This document shows, piece by piece, positions 22,181 to 30,968 of a stretch of 38,472 nt of DNA; position 1 is the first letter of the stretch; every line of letters begins with the position of its first letter. The DNA comes from Methanobacteriota archaeon (lineage in GTDB: Archaea > JAADCQ01 > Methanopyri > Methanopyrales > Methanopyraceae): the NCBI GenBank assembly GCA_027064305.1, contig JAMOPY010000030.1, positions 1 to 38,472 of the forward strand. The letters run 5' to 3'. The position numbers and the translations under genes are program-made. The notes under the pieces were generated by a model that had not been told where the DNA came from, did no database searches, and was given only the letters and a program-made list of their open reading frames with translations.

Positions 22181-22765
22181 ATGTCCATGTACAAGTACCA
22201 GCGCGAGGCGTGGAAGCGGCCCAAGGACTCGTACGTGGGCGAGCTGCTGAAGAAGCGGCTGCCCAAGTGGCGGAAGGGACCCGCCGTCCAGCGCGTCAAG
22301 CGCCCGACCCGGATCGAGCGGGCCCGCCGGCTCGGGTACCGCGCCAAGCCGGGCTACGTGGTCGTCCGCGTCCGCGTGCCCAAGGGCGGTCGGCGCAAGT
22401 CCCGGCCGAAGAAGGGCCGCCGACCCAAGCGCATGGGTAAGAACAAGTTCTCCCCGGGCAAGAGCAAGCGGTGGATCGCGGAGGAGCGGGCCCAGCGGAA
22501 GTACCCGAACCTGGAGGTGCTGAACTCGTACTGGGTGGGCGAGGACGGCCAGTACAAGTACTACGAGGTGATCATGGTCGACCCGCACCACCCGCAGATC
22601 AAGAGCGACCACCGGATCAACTGGATCTGCCAGAAGTCCCAGAAGGGTCGGGTGTTCCGGGGCAAGACGGGCGCGGGCAAGAAGGCGCGCGGTCTAAGGC
22701 GGCGCGGTAAGGGCGCGGAGAAGGTGCGACCGAGCCTCCGCGCGCACCGGAGGCGCGGTAAGTAA
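22181..22765 (+). CDS. rpl15e: Large ribosomal subunit protein L15e
   Basis: 194 residues, expected length. Very basic 50S protein. N-terminus [19 protein letters not shown] and the segments [63 protein letters not shown] and [15 protein letters not shown] are diagnostic. First gene of the exosome superoperon, as in Methanothermobacter-type genomes. Confidence 0.97.
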   Translation: MSMYKYQREAWKRPKDSYVGELLKKRLPKWRKGPAVQRVKRPTRIERARRLGYRAKPGYVVVRVRVPKGGRRKSRPKKGRRPKRMGKNKFSPGKSKRWIAEERAQRKYPNLEVLNSYWVGEDGQYKYYEVIMVDPHHPQIKSDHRINWICQKSQKGRVFRGKTGAGKKARGLRRRGKGAEKVRPSLRAHRRRGK

Positions 22766-22781
22766 CGGGGCCCACCGGCGC

Positions 22782-23243
22782 TTGTCCCTCCCCGTCAACA
22801 GCCTCTCCGCCCGGGTGATCGCGCACGCGACGGAGGACGAGGAGAAGGTGCTCGAGGCGCTGTCAAACGTTCTCGGAGGCGTAACGGAGGAGGACGACGT
22901 CGAGATCGAGACCTTCTACGCGGAGGGCCACCACGGGAACCCGATCACGATCTTCCAGGTGCGGCTGACCCGGCGCCCCCACATCGAGCGCGTGCTCGAG
23001 CACTGGCGCAGGCACCTGCCGGAGGAGGAGAAGCGGCGGGTCTGGGAGGAGATCGAGCGCCGCGTGGACGAGCACGGGAACTTCTACATCAGGTTCGACA
23101 AGCAGAGCGCGTACCAGGGGGAGCTCCGGGTATCGGACGCGGACGACGTGGTCCGGGTGAAGCTGAACCTCGAGGCGTACCCGGCGAGCCGGGAGGGCGG
23201 GATCGAGGCCCTGAAACGGCTCGGTATCTTCTCGACCGACTGA
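22782..23243 (+). CDS. COG1325 predicted RNA-binding protein, exosome-operon type
   Basis: 153 residues. Archaeal family with a dsRBD-like or L5-like fold, always near exosome genes. Recognised by ATEDEEKVLEALSNVL near the start, the GHHGNPITIFQVRLTRR strand, and YIRFDKQSAYQGELRV with VRVKLNLEAYP at the end. TTG 22782 is used; its ribosome binding site is weak. Its stop overlaps a CTG proposed as the Rpp30 start. Distant similarity to the UPF0201 protein at 15722-16216. Confidence 0.88.
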   Translation: MSLPVNSLSARVIAHATEDEEKVLEALSNVLGGVTEEDDVEIETFYAEGHHGNPITIFQVRLTRRPHIERVLEHWRRHLPEEEKRRVWEEIERRVDEHGNFYIRFDKQSAYQGELRVSDADDVVRVKLNLEAYPASREGGIEALKRLGIFSTD

Positions 23244-23977
23244 GGCGGGCCGAGCGCTTCGCCCTCCGCGTCCACGTGGACGAGGTCGACCCCCTCCGCA
23301 TGGCCCTCGCCACCGACCGGCTCGGCTACGAGGTCGTCATCCTCACCCTCCGTCTCCGCGCCGAGGATCCCGACCTGGACGAGCTCGAGTGGCTGGCCGA
23401 GGAGACGGCCGAGCTCCGGGACCGCGTCGACGCGCTGGTTCTCCCCGGGTGCCAGCTCGAGGCCGAGGACCCGGGCGCGCTTCGCCGGGCCATCCCCCGC
23501 GTGCGCCCGCTCGTGTACTACCTCGCCGTGGGGGGCGGGCGGCCCGGGATCAACCGGGCCGCGCTCGGCGACACGCGCGTGGACGCGCTCTCCCACCCGG
23601 AGCGGGGCAACCCGCACGCGGGCCTTGGCAAGCACGAGCTCGAGCTCGCCCGGGAGAAGCGCACGTACGTGGAGATCGACCTCGCCCGGCTGCTCCGGCG
23701 GAGCGGGGAGCGCCTCGCCTGGCAGGTCTCGCGACTCCGGGACCTGCTCCGCATGCGCCGGAGGAAGCGCTTCCCGCTGACCGTCGCCCTCGGCGCCCGC
23801 GACCCGCTGGAGCTGCTCCCCGCCCGGCAGCTGGAGGACGTGCTCGACCTGCTGGGCCTGAGCGAGGGGGAGGCCCGGGAGGCGCTGGTGGAGGCCCCGA
23901 GGGAGCTCCTGCGCTGGAACGTGGCCTGCAAGCACGTGTTCGTGGTTCCGGGCGTGGCGGTGGTGGGCCATGGTTAG
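23240..23977 (+). CDS. rnp3: Ribonuclease P protein component 3 (Rpp30)
   Basis: 245 residues from the proposed CTG 23240. Rpp30 is a TIM-barrel protein of archaeal RNase P, which cuts 5' leaders from pre-tRNA, and pairs with Pop5. Core features are LATDRLGYEVVILTLRL, VDALVLPG, AIPRVRPLVYYLAVGG and the late VALGARDPLELLPARQ segment. The first conserved strand (RFALRVHVDEVDP) begins before the first ordinary start, GTG 23276, so the N-terminus needs an upstream non-ATG/GTG/TTG start; CTG overlapping the previous stop (CTGA) fits. GTG 23276 remains an alternative. Overlaps Pop5 by eight bases. Confidence 0.87.
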   Translation: MRRAERFALRVHVDEVDPLRMALATDRLGYEVVILTLRLRAEDPDLDELEWLAEETAELRDRVDALVLPGCQLEAEDPGALRRAIPRVRPLVYYLAVGGGRPGINRAALGDTRVDALSHPERGNPHAGLGKHELELAREKRTYVEIDLARLLRRSGERLAWQVSRLRDLLRMRRRKRFPLTVALGARDPLELLPARQLEDVLDLLGLSEGEAREALVEAPRELLRWNVACKHVFVVPGVAVVGHG

Positions 23978-24443
23978 GCTCACGTCCACCCTGCGTCCCC
24001 GGTGGCGCTACATCGCGTTCAAGGTCTGGTCCGAGCGGCTCGAGCGGCTGGACTTCGACGGGGCGCGGGACCTCGTCCTCCGGGCCCTGCGCGACGTGCT
24101 CGGGCCCGTGGGGATGGGCAAGGTCCGGCCCTGGCTGATGCGGTGGGACGAGGGGCTCCGCGCGGGGATCCTCCGGGTCGAGCGCGGGCGGGAGTCCCGG
24201 GCGCGGGCGGCCCTGTCCCTGTACCGGCGGGATCCCGAGCTGGGGCGGGTGTTTCTGGAGGTCCTGGGCACCTCCGGAACGGTTAAAGGGGCGGAGCGGT
24301 TTCTCTCCCGGGTTCCGCGGTGGGACGTGGAGCGCGTGGGCGACCGGTCCTTCTGGATCTACGAGAACGGCGAGGTGGACGTGGTGGAGGAGGGCCGGGT
24401 TGTCGCGTACACGAGTTACGAGGACCCCGAGCCTGAGGGGTGA
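23970..24443 (+). CDS. rnp2: Ribonuclease P protein component 2 (Pop5)
   Basis: 157 residues. Pop5 forms the catalytic-domain-activating pair with Rpp30. N-terminus [19 protein letters not shown] is typical, and the AILRVERG-like [19 protein letters not shown] and [16 protein letters not shown] segments match archaeal Pop5. The last ~40 residues ([26 protein letters not shown] and acidic tail) extend beyond the usual ~120-residue length. ATG start after GGTGGTGGG. Confidence 0.9.
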   Translation: MVRLTSTLRPRWRYIAFKVWSERLERLDFDGARDLVLRALRDVLGPVGMGKVRPWLMRWDEGLRAGILRVERGRESRARAALSLYRRDPELGRVFLEVLGTSGTVKGAERFLSRVPRWDVERVGDRSFWIYENGEVDVVEEGRVVAYTSYEDPEPEG

Positions 24444-24448
24444 CGGTC

Positions 24449-25201
24449 ATGCAGCCGGCGCAGACCGCGTACGACCGCGCGATCACCGTGTTCAGCCCCG
24501 ACGGCCGGCTGTTTCAGGTGGAGTACGCGCGCGAGGCGGTCAAGCGCGGCACGACCGCGCTCGGGATCAAGGTGGAGGAGGGCGTGGTCCTCGGCGTGGA
24601 CAAGCGGGTCACCTCCAAGCTCATCGAGCCCGAGTCCATCGAGAAGGTGTACCAGATCGACACGCACATCGGGGCCGCGACCGCGGGCCTCGTGGCGGAC
24701 GCCCGGGTGCTGGTGGAGCGCGCCCGGGTCGAGGCGCAGACCTACCGGTACACGTACGGCGAGCCCATCGACGTGGACGTGCTGGTCAAGTCCATCTGCG
24801 ACCTCAAGCAGGTGTACACGCAGCACGGCGGCGTCCGACCCTTCGGCACCGCGCTGCTGGTCGCGGGCGTGGACACGAAGGGCTGCCGGCTCTTCGAGAC
24901 GGACCCGAGCGGGGCGCTGACCGAGCACAAGGCGACGGCGATCGGGGAGGGCCGCCAGGAGGCGCTGGACGTGTTCGAGGAGGAGTACCGGGAGGACATG
25001 TCCCTGGACGAGGCGGTCGAGCTCGCCGTGCGGGCCCTCTACGAGGCCTCCCGGGAGGAGACGACGGTGGAGAACCTGGAGATCGCCGTGGTGGACGAGG
25101 AGGGGTTCCGCAAGCTCGAGCGGGAGCGGATCGAGGAGGTGTTCCAGCGGGTCGTGGGCGAGGCGGAGTCGGAGGAGTCTGAGGGCGAGGGGGAGGAGTA
25201 A
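24449..25201 (+). CDS. psmA: Proteasome subunit alpha
   Basis: 250 residues. Alpha ring of the 20S proteasome; with beta subunits (not here) and the PAC2-type chaperone at 361-1182 it serves protein degradation. The alpha signature [44 protein letters not shown] (KR signature), and [15 protein letters not shown] are clear; it keeps the N-terminal extension typical of alpha subunits. ATG 24449 follows GAGGGGTGA by five bases; GTG 24440, overlapping the pop5 stop, is less likely. Confidence 0.97.
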   Translation: MQPAQTAYDRAITVFSPDGRLFQVEYAREAVKRGTTALGIKVEEGVVLGVDKRVTSKLIEPESIEKVYQIDTHIGAATAGLVADARVLVERARVEAQTYRYTYGEPIDVDVLVKSICDLKQVYTQHGGVRPFGTALLVAGVDTKGCRLFETDPSGALTEHKATAIGEGRQEALDVFEEEYREDMSLDEAVELAVRALYEASREETTVENLEIAVVDEEGFRKLERERIEEVFQRVVGEAESEESEGEGEE

Positions 25202-25202
25202 G

Positions 25203-25925
25203 ATGGCGCGCGTCAGCCTCGATGAGGCCGTCGTGGCCCGGCTGGAGAAGGGCGGGGAGCGGTTCGAGGTCCTCGTGGACCCGGAGGGCGCGCGGAAGCT
25301 CCGGGAGGGCGAGGACGTCGACGTGGAGGAGATCCTGGCCGTCGAGCAGGTGTTTCGGGACGCGCGGAAGGGGGAGCGGGCCTCCGAGCAGGCGATGGAG
25401 GAGGTCTTCGGCACGACCGAGCCGGTGAAGGTCGCGGAGATCATCATCAAGGAGGGTCAGATCCAGCTCACGGCGGAGCAGCGCCGGAAGATGCAGGAGG
25501 AGGTTAAGCGGCAGATCATCCACATGATCGCCCGACGGGCCGTGGACCCGCGCACGGGCGCCCCGCACCCGCCGGAGCGGATCGAGCGGGCGATGGAGGA
25601 GGCGGGCGTGCACATCGACCCCATGAAGAGCGCGGAGGAGCAGGTGAAGGAGGTGATCAAGCAGCTGCGCCCGCACCTGCCGCTGAAGTTCGAGGAGGTG
25701 AAGGTTGCCATCCGCATCCCCGCGAAGTACACGGGCCAGGCCATGGGCGTCGTCCGGGAGTACGGGGACATCGAGCAGGAGGAGTGGCAGCAGGACGGGT
25801 CCTGGATCGCCGTGGTCCGGCTCCCGGCCGGCGTGCAGGACGACTTCTTCGAGCGATTGAACGAGATCACGAAGGGCGACTACGAGAGCAAGATCCTGGA
25901 GCGGGAGAAGGTGGAGGGTCCGTAG
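25203..25925 (+). CDS. sbds: Ribosome maturation protein SBDS (Sdo1)
   Basis: 240 residues, three SBDS domains. N-terminal [27 protein letters not shown] (FYSH domain), [36 protein letters not shown], then the ferredoxin-like third domain ([22 protein letters not shown]). SBDS helps release aIF6 from new 50S subunits. ATG lies one base after the psmA stop, tight coupling in the superoperon. Confidence 0.97.
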   Translation: MARVSLDEAVVARLEKGGERFEVLVDPEGARKLREGEDVDVEEILAVEQVFRDARKGERASEQAMEEVFGTTEPVKVAEIIIKEGQIQLTAEQRRKMQEEVKRQIIHMIARRAVDPRTGAPHPPERIERAMEEAGVHIDPMKSAEEQVKEVIKQLRPHLPLKFEEVKVAIRIPAKYTGQAMGVVREYGDIEQEEWQQDGSWIAVVRLPAGVQDDFFERLNEITKGDYESKILEREKVEGP

Positions 25926-25928
25926 GCC

Positions 25929-26990
25929 TTGCGTCGGATCGAGGAGCACCTGCGCGAGCTGGTCGAGCGGCCCGCGCCCCCGGGCCGCGAGGACGAGGTG
26001 CGCGAGTACGTGCGCGAGGTCCTCGAGGAGCACTGCGACGACGTGCACGTGGACGTGATGGGCAACGTGATCGGCACGCTCGAGGGCTCCGACTACGAGG
26101 TCATGGTCGCCGCCCACATGGACGAGGTCGGCCTCATCGTCAAGTCCATCACCAAGCAGGGCTTCCTCCGGTTCGCCAAGCTGGGCGGCGTGGACGACAA
26201 GATCCTGCCCGGCAGCCGCGTCGTGATCCTCAACGCGGAGGGCGAGAAGGTCCCCGGGGTCATCGGGACCAAGCCCCCGCACGTGCAGCGGAAGAAGGAG
26301 CGGCGCAAGGTTCCCGAGCACCGGGAGATGTTCATCGACATCGGGGCGTCGGACCGGGAGGAGGCCGAGGAGCTCGTCGGCGTCGGCGACGTGGGCGTCC
26401 TCCAGGGCGAGTTCACCCGGCTGGCCTCCACCCGCGTGAACGGGCGCGGGCTGGACGACAAGATCGGCGTGGCGCTCCTCCTGACGCTCGCCGAGCGGCT
26501 GTCGGAGGAGTGGGACGAGGGGCACCCCACCGTCCACCTCGTCGGGACCGTGCAGGAGGAGGTCGGGCTGAAGGGCGCCCGGACGTCGGCCTTCGAGCTC
26601 TACCCGGACGCGGCCCTCGTGCTCGAGACCGCGGTCGCCGGGGACGTGCCCGGGGTCAAGGAGGCGGAGCTGAAGCTGGGGAAGGGGCCCGCCATCACCG
26701 TCGTGGACGCGAGCGGGCGCGGGCTGATCGCGCACCCGCGGGTCCGCGAGCTCCTCATCGAGACCGCCCGGGAGCTGGACCTCCCGTACCAGCTCGAGGT
26801 GGGTGAGGGCGGGACGACCGACGCGACCGCGATCCACGTCACCCGGGGCGGCGTCCCGGCCGGCGTGATCGGCGTGCCCACCCGGTACCTCCACTCGCCC
26901 GCCGAGGTCCTCGACCTGAAGGACGCCGAGCGCGCGCTCGAGCTCGCCGCGAACGCGATCCCAAGGCTACCGGACCGCGTGCCGAGGTGA
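25929..26990 (+). CDS. M42 family aminopeptidase (TET-type) inside the exosome operon
   Basis: 353 residues, normal for M42. Dinuclear-metal aminopeptidases of this family form dodecameric TET complexes that finish digestion of proteasome peptides. Ligand motifs are visible: AAHMDEVGL (H63), GRGLDDKIG (D176), VQEEVGLKGA (E210/E211) and RYLHSPAE (H322); the position usually held by Asp has Glu233 (VLETAVAGD). TTG start three bases after the SBDS stop; its own stop overlaps the GTG upstream of Rrp4, so it is cotranscribed. It interrupts the normal SBDS-Rrp4 adjacency. Confidence 0.92.
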   Translation: MRRIEEHLRELVERPAPPGREDEVREYVREVLEEHCDDVHVDVMGNVIGTLEGSDYEVMVAAHMDEVGLIVKSITKQGFLRFAKLGGVDDKILPGSRVVILNAEGEKVPGVIGTKPPHVQRKKERRKVPEHREMFIDIGASDREEAEELVGVGDVGVLQGEFTRLASTRVNGRGLDDKIGVALLLTLAERLSEEWDEGHPTVHLVGTVQEEVGLKGARTSAFELYPDAALVLETAVAGDVPGVKEAELKLGKGPAITVVDASGRGLIAHPRVRELLIETARELDLPYQLEVGEGGTTDATAIHVTRGGVPAGVIGVPTRYLHSPAEVLDLKDAERALELAANAIPRLPDRVPR

Positions 26991-26995
26991 GCGCG

Positions 26996-27715
26996 TTGCC
27001 GGAGTACGAGCTGCACGTGGAGGACCGGGAGGTCGTCACCCCGGGCGAGCTGCTGGCCGAGGGGCAGGTCGTGGCCAGCGACGGGACCTACACGGAGGGG
27101 GACCGGGTGTACTCCAAGGTGACCGGCCTCGCCGACATCCAGGGGCGCACGATCCGGGTCATCCCGCTCGCGGGCCCCTACCGGCCCACGCCGGGCGACC
27201 TCGTCGTCGGCGTCGTGCGGGAGGTCCGATTCTCCACCTGGCTCGTCGACATCCGGGCCCCGCTGCCGGCCACCCTGCACGTCTCCAACGCGCTGGAGGA
27301 GGAGGTGGACCTGATCGAGACGGACCTGTCGCGGTACCTCCGGGAGGGGGACGTGATCGCGGCGGTCGTCAAGGAGGTCAACCCGGTCCAGCAGACCGAG
27401 CTCTCCATCCTGGAGGAGGACGCCCCGGTGCGGCTGGGCCGCCTGGAGGGGGGCCGCGTGGTCGACATCGACCCGGTGAAGGTGCCCCGGGTGATCGGGC
27501 GCGAGGGCTCCATGATCCGCATGCTCAAGCGGGAGCTGGAGTGCGACATCATCGTGGGGGCCAACGGGCGGATCTACGTGAGGGCCCGGAAGGAGCCGAA
27601 GAGCCGGCGGGAGGCGCTGGCGGCCCGCGCCCTGCGCGAGATCGAGCGCCGCTCCCACCTGAAGGGCCTGACCGAGTGGTTAAGGTCCAACCTCAGGAGG
27701 CTCGCGCGGTGGTGA
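26996..27715 (+). CDS. rrp4: Exosome RNA-binding protein Rrp4
   Basis: 239 residues. Cap subunit of the archaeal exosome, the 3'-5' RNA degradation complex. Domains: N-terminal beta domain, S1 domain (TPGDLVVGVVREVRFSTWLVDI), and a KH domain with the IGREGSMIRML loop and CDIIVGANGRIYVRA. TTG 26996 lies five bases after GAGGTGA; a GTG at 26987 overlaps the peptidase stop but is less well placed. Directly upstream of rrp41. Confidence 0.96.
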   Translation: MPEYELHVEDREVVTPGELLAEGQVVASDGTYTEGDRVYSKVTGLADIQGRTIRVIPLAGPYRPTPGDLVVGVVREVRFSTWLVDIRAPLPATLHVSNALEEEVDLIETDLSRYLREGDVIAAVVKEVNPVQQTELSILEEDAPVRLGRLEGGRVVDIDPVKVPRVIGREGSMIRMLKRELECDIIVGANGRIYVRARKEPKSRREALAARALREIERRSHLKGLTEWLRSNLRRLARW

Positions 27716-27721
27716 GCGCGC

Positions 27722-28447
27722 ATGCCGGAGGAGGAGCCGGAGCGGTTGATCTCGGAGGACGGGCTCCGGCTGGACGGTCGGAAGCCCGACGAGATGCGAC
27801 CGATCAAGATCCGCGCCGGCGTGCTCAAGCGCGCGGACGGGTCCGCGTACGTGGAGGTGGGCGCGAACCGGATCGTCGCGGCCGTGTACGGGCCCCGGGA
27901 GCTGCACCCACGGCACAAGCAGAAGCCGGACCGGGCCGTGGTGCGGTTCCGCTACAACATGGCCCCCTTCTCCGTGGACGAGCGAAAGCGCCCGGGCCCC
28001 GACCGGCGCTCCATCGAGATCTCCAAGCTGTCCAAGGAGGCGCTGGAGCCGGCGATCTTCACGGAGTACTACCCGCGCACGGCCATCGACATCTTCGTCG
28101 AGGTCCTGCAGGCGGACGCGGGCACCCGGTGCGCCGGGATCACGGCCGCCTCGGTCGCCCTCGCCGACGCGGGGATCGAGATGCGGGACCTCGTCGCCGC
28201 CTGCGCCGCGGGCAAGGTGGACGGTCACATCGTGCTCGACCCCATGTACTACGAGGATGGGCACGGGGAGGCGGACGTGCCCCTCGCCATGATGCCCAAG
28301 GAGGGCGAGATCACCCTCCTCCAGATGGACGGGGACATGACCCCGGAGGAGCTCAAGAAGGCCATCCGGCTGGCCAAGAAGGGCTGCAAGATCATCTACA
28401 AGGAGCAGCGCCGGGCGCTCAAGCGGAAGTACGGGGAGGAGGAGTGA
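27722..28447 (+). CDS. rrp41: Exosome catalytic subunit Rrp41
   Basis: 241 residues. RNase PH-fold catalytic subunit that, in a hexamer with Rrp42, degrades RNA phosphorolytically. Strongly conserved block [34 protein letters not shown] and [30 protein letters not shown] contain active-site residues. The N-terminus has [20 protein letters not shown] after GGTGGTGA. Confidence 0.97.
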   Translation: MPEEEPERLISEDGLRLDGRKPDEMRPIKIRAGVLKRADGSAYVEVGANRIVAAVYGPRELHPRHKQKPDRAVVRFRYNMAPFSVDERKRPGPDRRSIEISKLSKEALEPAIFTEYYPRTAIDIFVEVLQADAGTRCAGITAASVALADAGIEMRDLVAACAAGKVDGHIVLDPMYYEDGHGEADVPLAMMPKEGEITLLQMDGDMTPEELKKAIRLAKKGCKIIYKEQRRALKRKYGEEE

Positions 28448-28460
28448 GGGGACCCGACGC

Positions 28461-29270
28461 TTGCCCCTGGACCAGGACCTGCTCGCCCGGCTCAAGCGGC
28501 ACGAGGTCCTGGAGGCCCTCCGGGCCGGCGAGCGCGTGGACGGCCGCGACTTCGAGGAGTTCCGACCCATCGAGCTCCGCACGGACGTGATCTCCAAGGC
28601 CAACGGCTCCGCCCTCATCCACCTGGGCAACACCCAGCTCGTCGTCGGCGTCAAGCTGGAGGTCGGCACGCCCTACCCCGACACCCCCGACGAGGGCGCC
28701 CTCGCCGTGAACGCCGAGCTCGTCCCCCTCGCCGACCCCACCTTCGAGCCCGGACCCCCCGACGAGAACGCCATCGAGCTCTCCCGCGTCGTGGACCGGG
28801 GCATCCGCGAGTCCGAGATGATCGACCTCAAGTCCCTCTGCATCCAGGAGGGCGAGCACTGCTGGGTCACCTTCGTCGACATCCACGTGCTGGACCACGA
28901 CGGGAACCTCTTCGACGCCTCCCTCCTCGCCTCCGTCGCCGCCCTCCACCGCACCAGAGTCCCCCGGGCCGAGGTCGTGGACGACGAGGTCGAGGTCGAC
29001 GAGACCGAGACGACCCCCCTCGAGGTCCGCGACTTCCCCGTCTCCGTGACCCTCGCCCTCGTGGACGAGCACCTCCTCGTCGACCCCTGCCTGGACGAGG
29101 AGGTCGTCATGGACGCCCGCGTCACCGTCACCGTGACCGAGGAGGGCCGCATCTGCGCGGTCCAAAAGGGCGAGCGCGGCTCCCTCCCCGAGCACCTCCT
29201 CGACGACGCCATCGACCTCGCCGTGAAGAAGGCGGAAGAAATTAGGAGAGTCGTCAAGGCGCAGCTCTGA
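28461..29270 (+). CDS. rrp42: Exosome non-catalytic subunit Rrp42
   Basis: 269 residues, typical. Non-catalytic RNase PH-fold partner of Rrp41; it lacks the catalytic Asp pair but binds RNA. Segments GERVDGRDFEEFRPIEL, GSALIHLGNTQLVVGVKLEVG, LSRVVDRGIRESEMIDLKSLCI and HCWVTFVDIHVLDHDGNLFDASLLA are diagnostic. TTG start 13 bases after rrp41. Codon use here leans to C at third positions (long runs of GACCTC, CTCGTC) as in neighbouring genes. Confidence 0.97.
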   Translation: MPLDQDLLARLKRHEVLEALRAGERVDGRDFEEFRPIELRTDVISKANGSALIHLGNTQLVVGVKLEVGTPYPDTPDEGALAVNAELVPLADPTFEPGPPDENAIELSRVVDRGIRESEMIDLKSLCIQEGEHCWVTFVDIHVLDHDGNLFDASLLASVAALHRTRVPRAEVVDDEVEVDETETTPLEVRDFPVSVTLALVDEHLLVDPCLDEEVVMDARVTVTVTEEGRICAVQKGERGSLPEHLLDDAIDLAVKKAEEIRRVVKAQL

Positions 29271-29294
29271 GCGCGCCCAAGGGGGTGAACCGCG

Positions 29295-29573
29295 TTGGGC
29301 CGCACCCAGAAGGTCGGGCCCGCCGGCCGGTTCGGCCCCCGGTACGGAATGCGCATCCGACGCCGCGTCGCCGAGATCGAGTCCGTCCAGCGCCAGAAGC
29401 ACGAGTGCCCCGTGTGCCACCGACGGGCCGTCAAGCGCGTGGGCACCGGCATCTGGCGGTGCACCAAGTGCGGCGCGGAGTTCGCCGGCGGCGCGTACTA
29501 CCCGGAGACCGAGGCCCAGCGCATGGTGAAGCGCGCCATCCGCAAGGCCCTCGAGGAAGAGGAGGGCCGGTAG
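29295..29573 (+). CDS. rpl37ae: Large ribosomal subunit protein L37Ae (eL43)
   Basis: 92 residues. 50S zinc-ribbon protein: [58 protein letters not shown] start after GGGGGTGAA. Standard position behind rrp42. Confidence 0.97.
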   Translation: MGRTQKVGPAGRFGPRYGMRIRRRVAEIESVQRQKHECPVCHRRAVKRVGTGIWRCTKCGAEFAGGAYYPETEAQRMVKRAIRKALEEEEGR

Positions 29574-29574
29574 C

Positions 29575-29745
29575 ATGCCCGTCTACGGGGAGGAAGAGGA
29601 GGAGAAGTACGAGTACGTCTGCATGCGCTGCGGCAAGCGGGTGCGGCTGAACATCAACGAGGACCCCATCCGGTGCACCCACTGCGGGTTCCGCATCGTC
29701 ATGAAGCCGCGGCACCCGGTACCCAGGAGGTACAAGGCCCGTTGA
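29575..29745 (+). CDS. rpoP: RNA polymerase subunit P (Rpb12-like)
   Basis: 56 residues; starts ATG 29575, one base after the L37Ae stop, and ends TGA 29745. Translation begins MPVYGEEEEEKYEYVCMRCG. A single zinc site (CMRCG and CTHCG) and the basic tail RIVMKPRHPVPRRYKAR match archaeal RpoP, the homologue of Rpb12. Found between L37Ae and the Brix gene exactly as in other euryarchaea. Its stop overlaps the next start (TTGA). Confidence 0.94.
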   Translation: MPVYGEEEEEKYEYVCMRCGKRVRLNINEDPIRCTHCGFRIVMKPRHPVPRRYKAR

Positions 29746-30326
29746 GACCCGCCGCCATCACCACCTCCCAGCGACCCGCCCGCCGCACCCGATCCCTCTG
29801 CCGCGACCTCGAGTGCGCCCTCCCCGACGCCGTCTACATCCAACGGGGCACCAAGAACCTCCGGGACACCGTCCTCGAGGCCCTCGAGAACGACGCGGAG
29901 GTCCTCCTGTACGTCTCCGAGGCCAAGGGCAACCCCGCCCGCCTCACCCTCGTGGACCTCTCCGAGCTCCCCCCGCGCGAGCGCCTTCACTTCACCCTCG
30001 GCGGCGTCAAGCTCCAGCGCGAGTTCCCCCACGACGAGAAGCGCGTCAACGTCGAGGGCACCCTCGCGATCACCACGTCCAAGCGCCCCGTCTCCGGCCA
30101 CGTGAAGGTGGCCGAGGCCCTCGCCGACCTCCTCGGCGTCGAGTTCGTCCCGCGCACGGGCCCCCTTGAGCGCGTGCTCGAGGACGCGCTCGCCGACGCC
30201 CTCCTCGTGATCGAGAGCCACCCCACCCACCTCGGCACGCTCACCTTCTACCGGGGGGACCGGAAGGTCGGCCCCTCCCTCTTCTACCGCCGGTTCGAGC
30301 TCCGAGACCGACGGTTCAGGCTCTGA
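29742..30326 (+). CDS. Brix domain protein, Imp4-like rRNA processing factor
   Basis: 194 residues. Archaeal Brix proteins are thought to act in rRNA processing, like eukaryotic Imp4/Rpf. The N-terminal AAITTSQRPARRTRSLCRDLE, the YIQRGTKNL segment and the second-half TLAITTSKRPVSGHVKVAEALA fit the family. TTG 29742 overlaps the rpoP stop; start is otherwise too early in the unrelated frame. Placed in the conserved rpoP-Brix-Pcc1-prefoldin run. Confidence 0.9.
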   Translation: MRPAAITTSQRPARRTRSLCRDLECALPDAVYIQRGTKNLRDTVLEALENDAEVLLYVSEAKGNPARLTLVDLSELPPRERLHFTLGGVKLQREFPHDEKRVNVEGTLAITTSKRPVSGHVKVAEALADLLGVEFVPRTGPLERVLEDALADALLVIESHPTHLGTLTFYRGDRKVGPSLFYRRFELRDRRFRL

Positions 30327-30345
30327 ACGCGCGGCGGGTCGCCCC

Positions 30346-30618
30346 TTGCACGAGTTCGAGTGCGAGGCGGAGCTCGCGTCGGAGCGGGCCGCCCGCATCG
30401 TCCACGGGGCCGTCCTCCCCGACCTCCGGGCGATGCCGACCCGACGGAGCGAGATCCGGGTCGAGCGCCGGGGTAACAACATACAAATACTCATCAAGGC
30501 CGAGGACGTCCCGGCGCTGAGGGCCTCCGTCACCGGAACGCTCCGCCTCCTGACCGTGTCCGAACGCGTACTGGAGGTCGTGAGGGGGTCGACCGAGGAT
30601 GGCGCAACAGGACGTTGA
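30346..30618 (+). CDS. pcc1: KEOPS complex subunit Pcc1
   Basis: 90 residues. Pcc1 is the dimerising subunit of KEOPS, which makes the t6A modification on tRNAs reading ANN codons. Features: ERAARIVHGAVLPD near the N-terminus, the RSEIRVERRGNNIQILIKAEDVPALRASVTGTLRLL core and the helix carrying the Val-Leu tail. TTG start; 3' end overlaps prefoldin beta by 20 bases. Confidence 0.88.
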   Translation: MHEFECEAELASERAARIVHGAVLPDLRAMPTRRSEIRVERRGNNIQILIKAEDVPALRASVTGTLRLLTVSERVLEVVRGSTEDGATGR

Positions 30619-30961
30619 GCAGCAGGTGGCCCAGCTCCAGCAGCTCCAGCAGCAGCTGAGCTCGATCGTGGCCCAGAAGCAGCAGCTCGAGATGCAGCTG
30701 CGCGAGATCGAGCGCGCGCTGGAGGAGCTGGAGGAGATCGACGAGGACACGAAGATCTACAAGACCGTGGGCGGCCTCCTCATCGAGGCGGACCGGGACG
30801 AGGTGAAGGAGGAGCTGGAGGATCGGAAGGAGACCCTGGAGCTCCGCGTCAAGACGCTGGAGAAGCAGGAGAAGCGGGTGCAGGAGCAGATCGAGAGCCT
30901 GCAGAAGCGCCTCCAGAAGGTCCTGCAGCAGCAACAACAGGCGGGAGGAGGGGCCGCCTAA
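30599..30961 (+). CDS. pfdB: Prefoldin subunit beta
   Basis: 120 residues, an almost continuous Gln/Glu/Leu-rich coiled coil split by a short beta hairpin (DTKIYKTVGGLLIEADRDEV, the family signature). Prefoldin hands unfolded proteins to the thermosome. The Gln-rich tail is longer than the helix needs. ATG start within the pcc1 end. Confidence 0.95.
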   Translation: MAQQDVEQQVAQLQQLQQQLSSIVAQKQQLEMQLREIERALEELEEIDEDTKIYKTVGGLLIEADRDEVKEELEDRKETLELRVKTLEKQEKRVQEQIESLQKRLQKVLQQQQQAGGGAA

Positions 30962-30968
30962 CGCGCCA

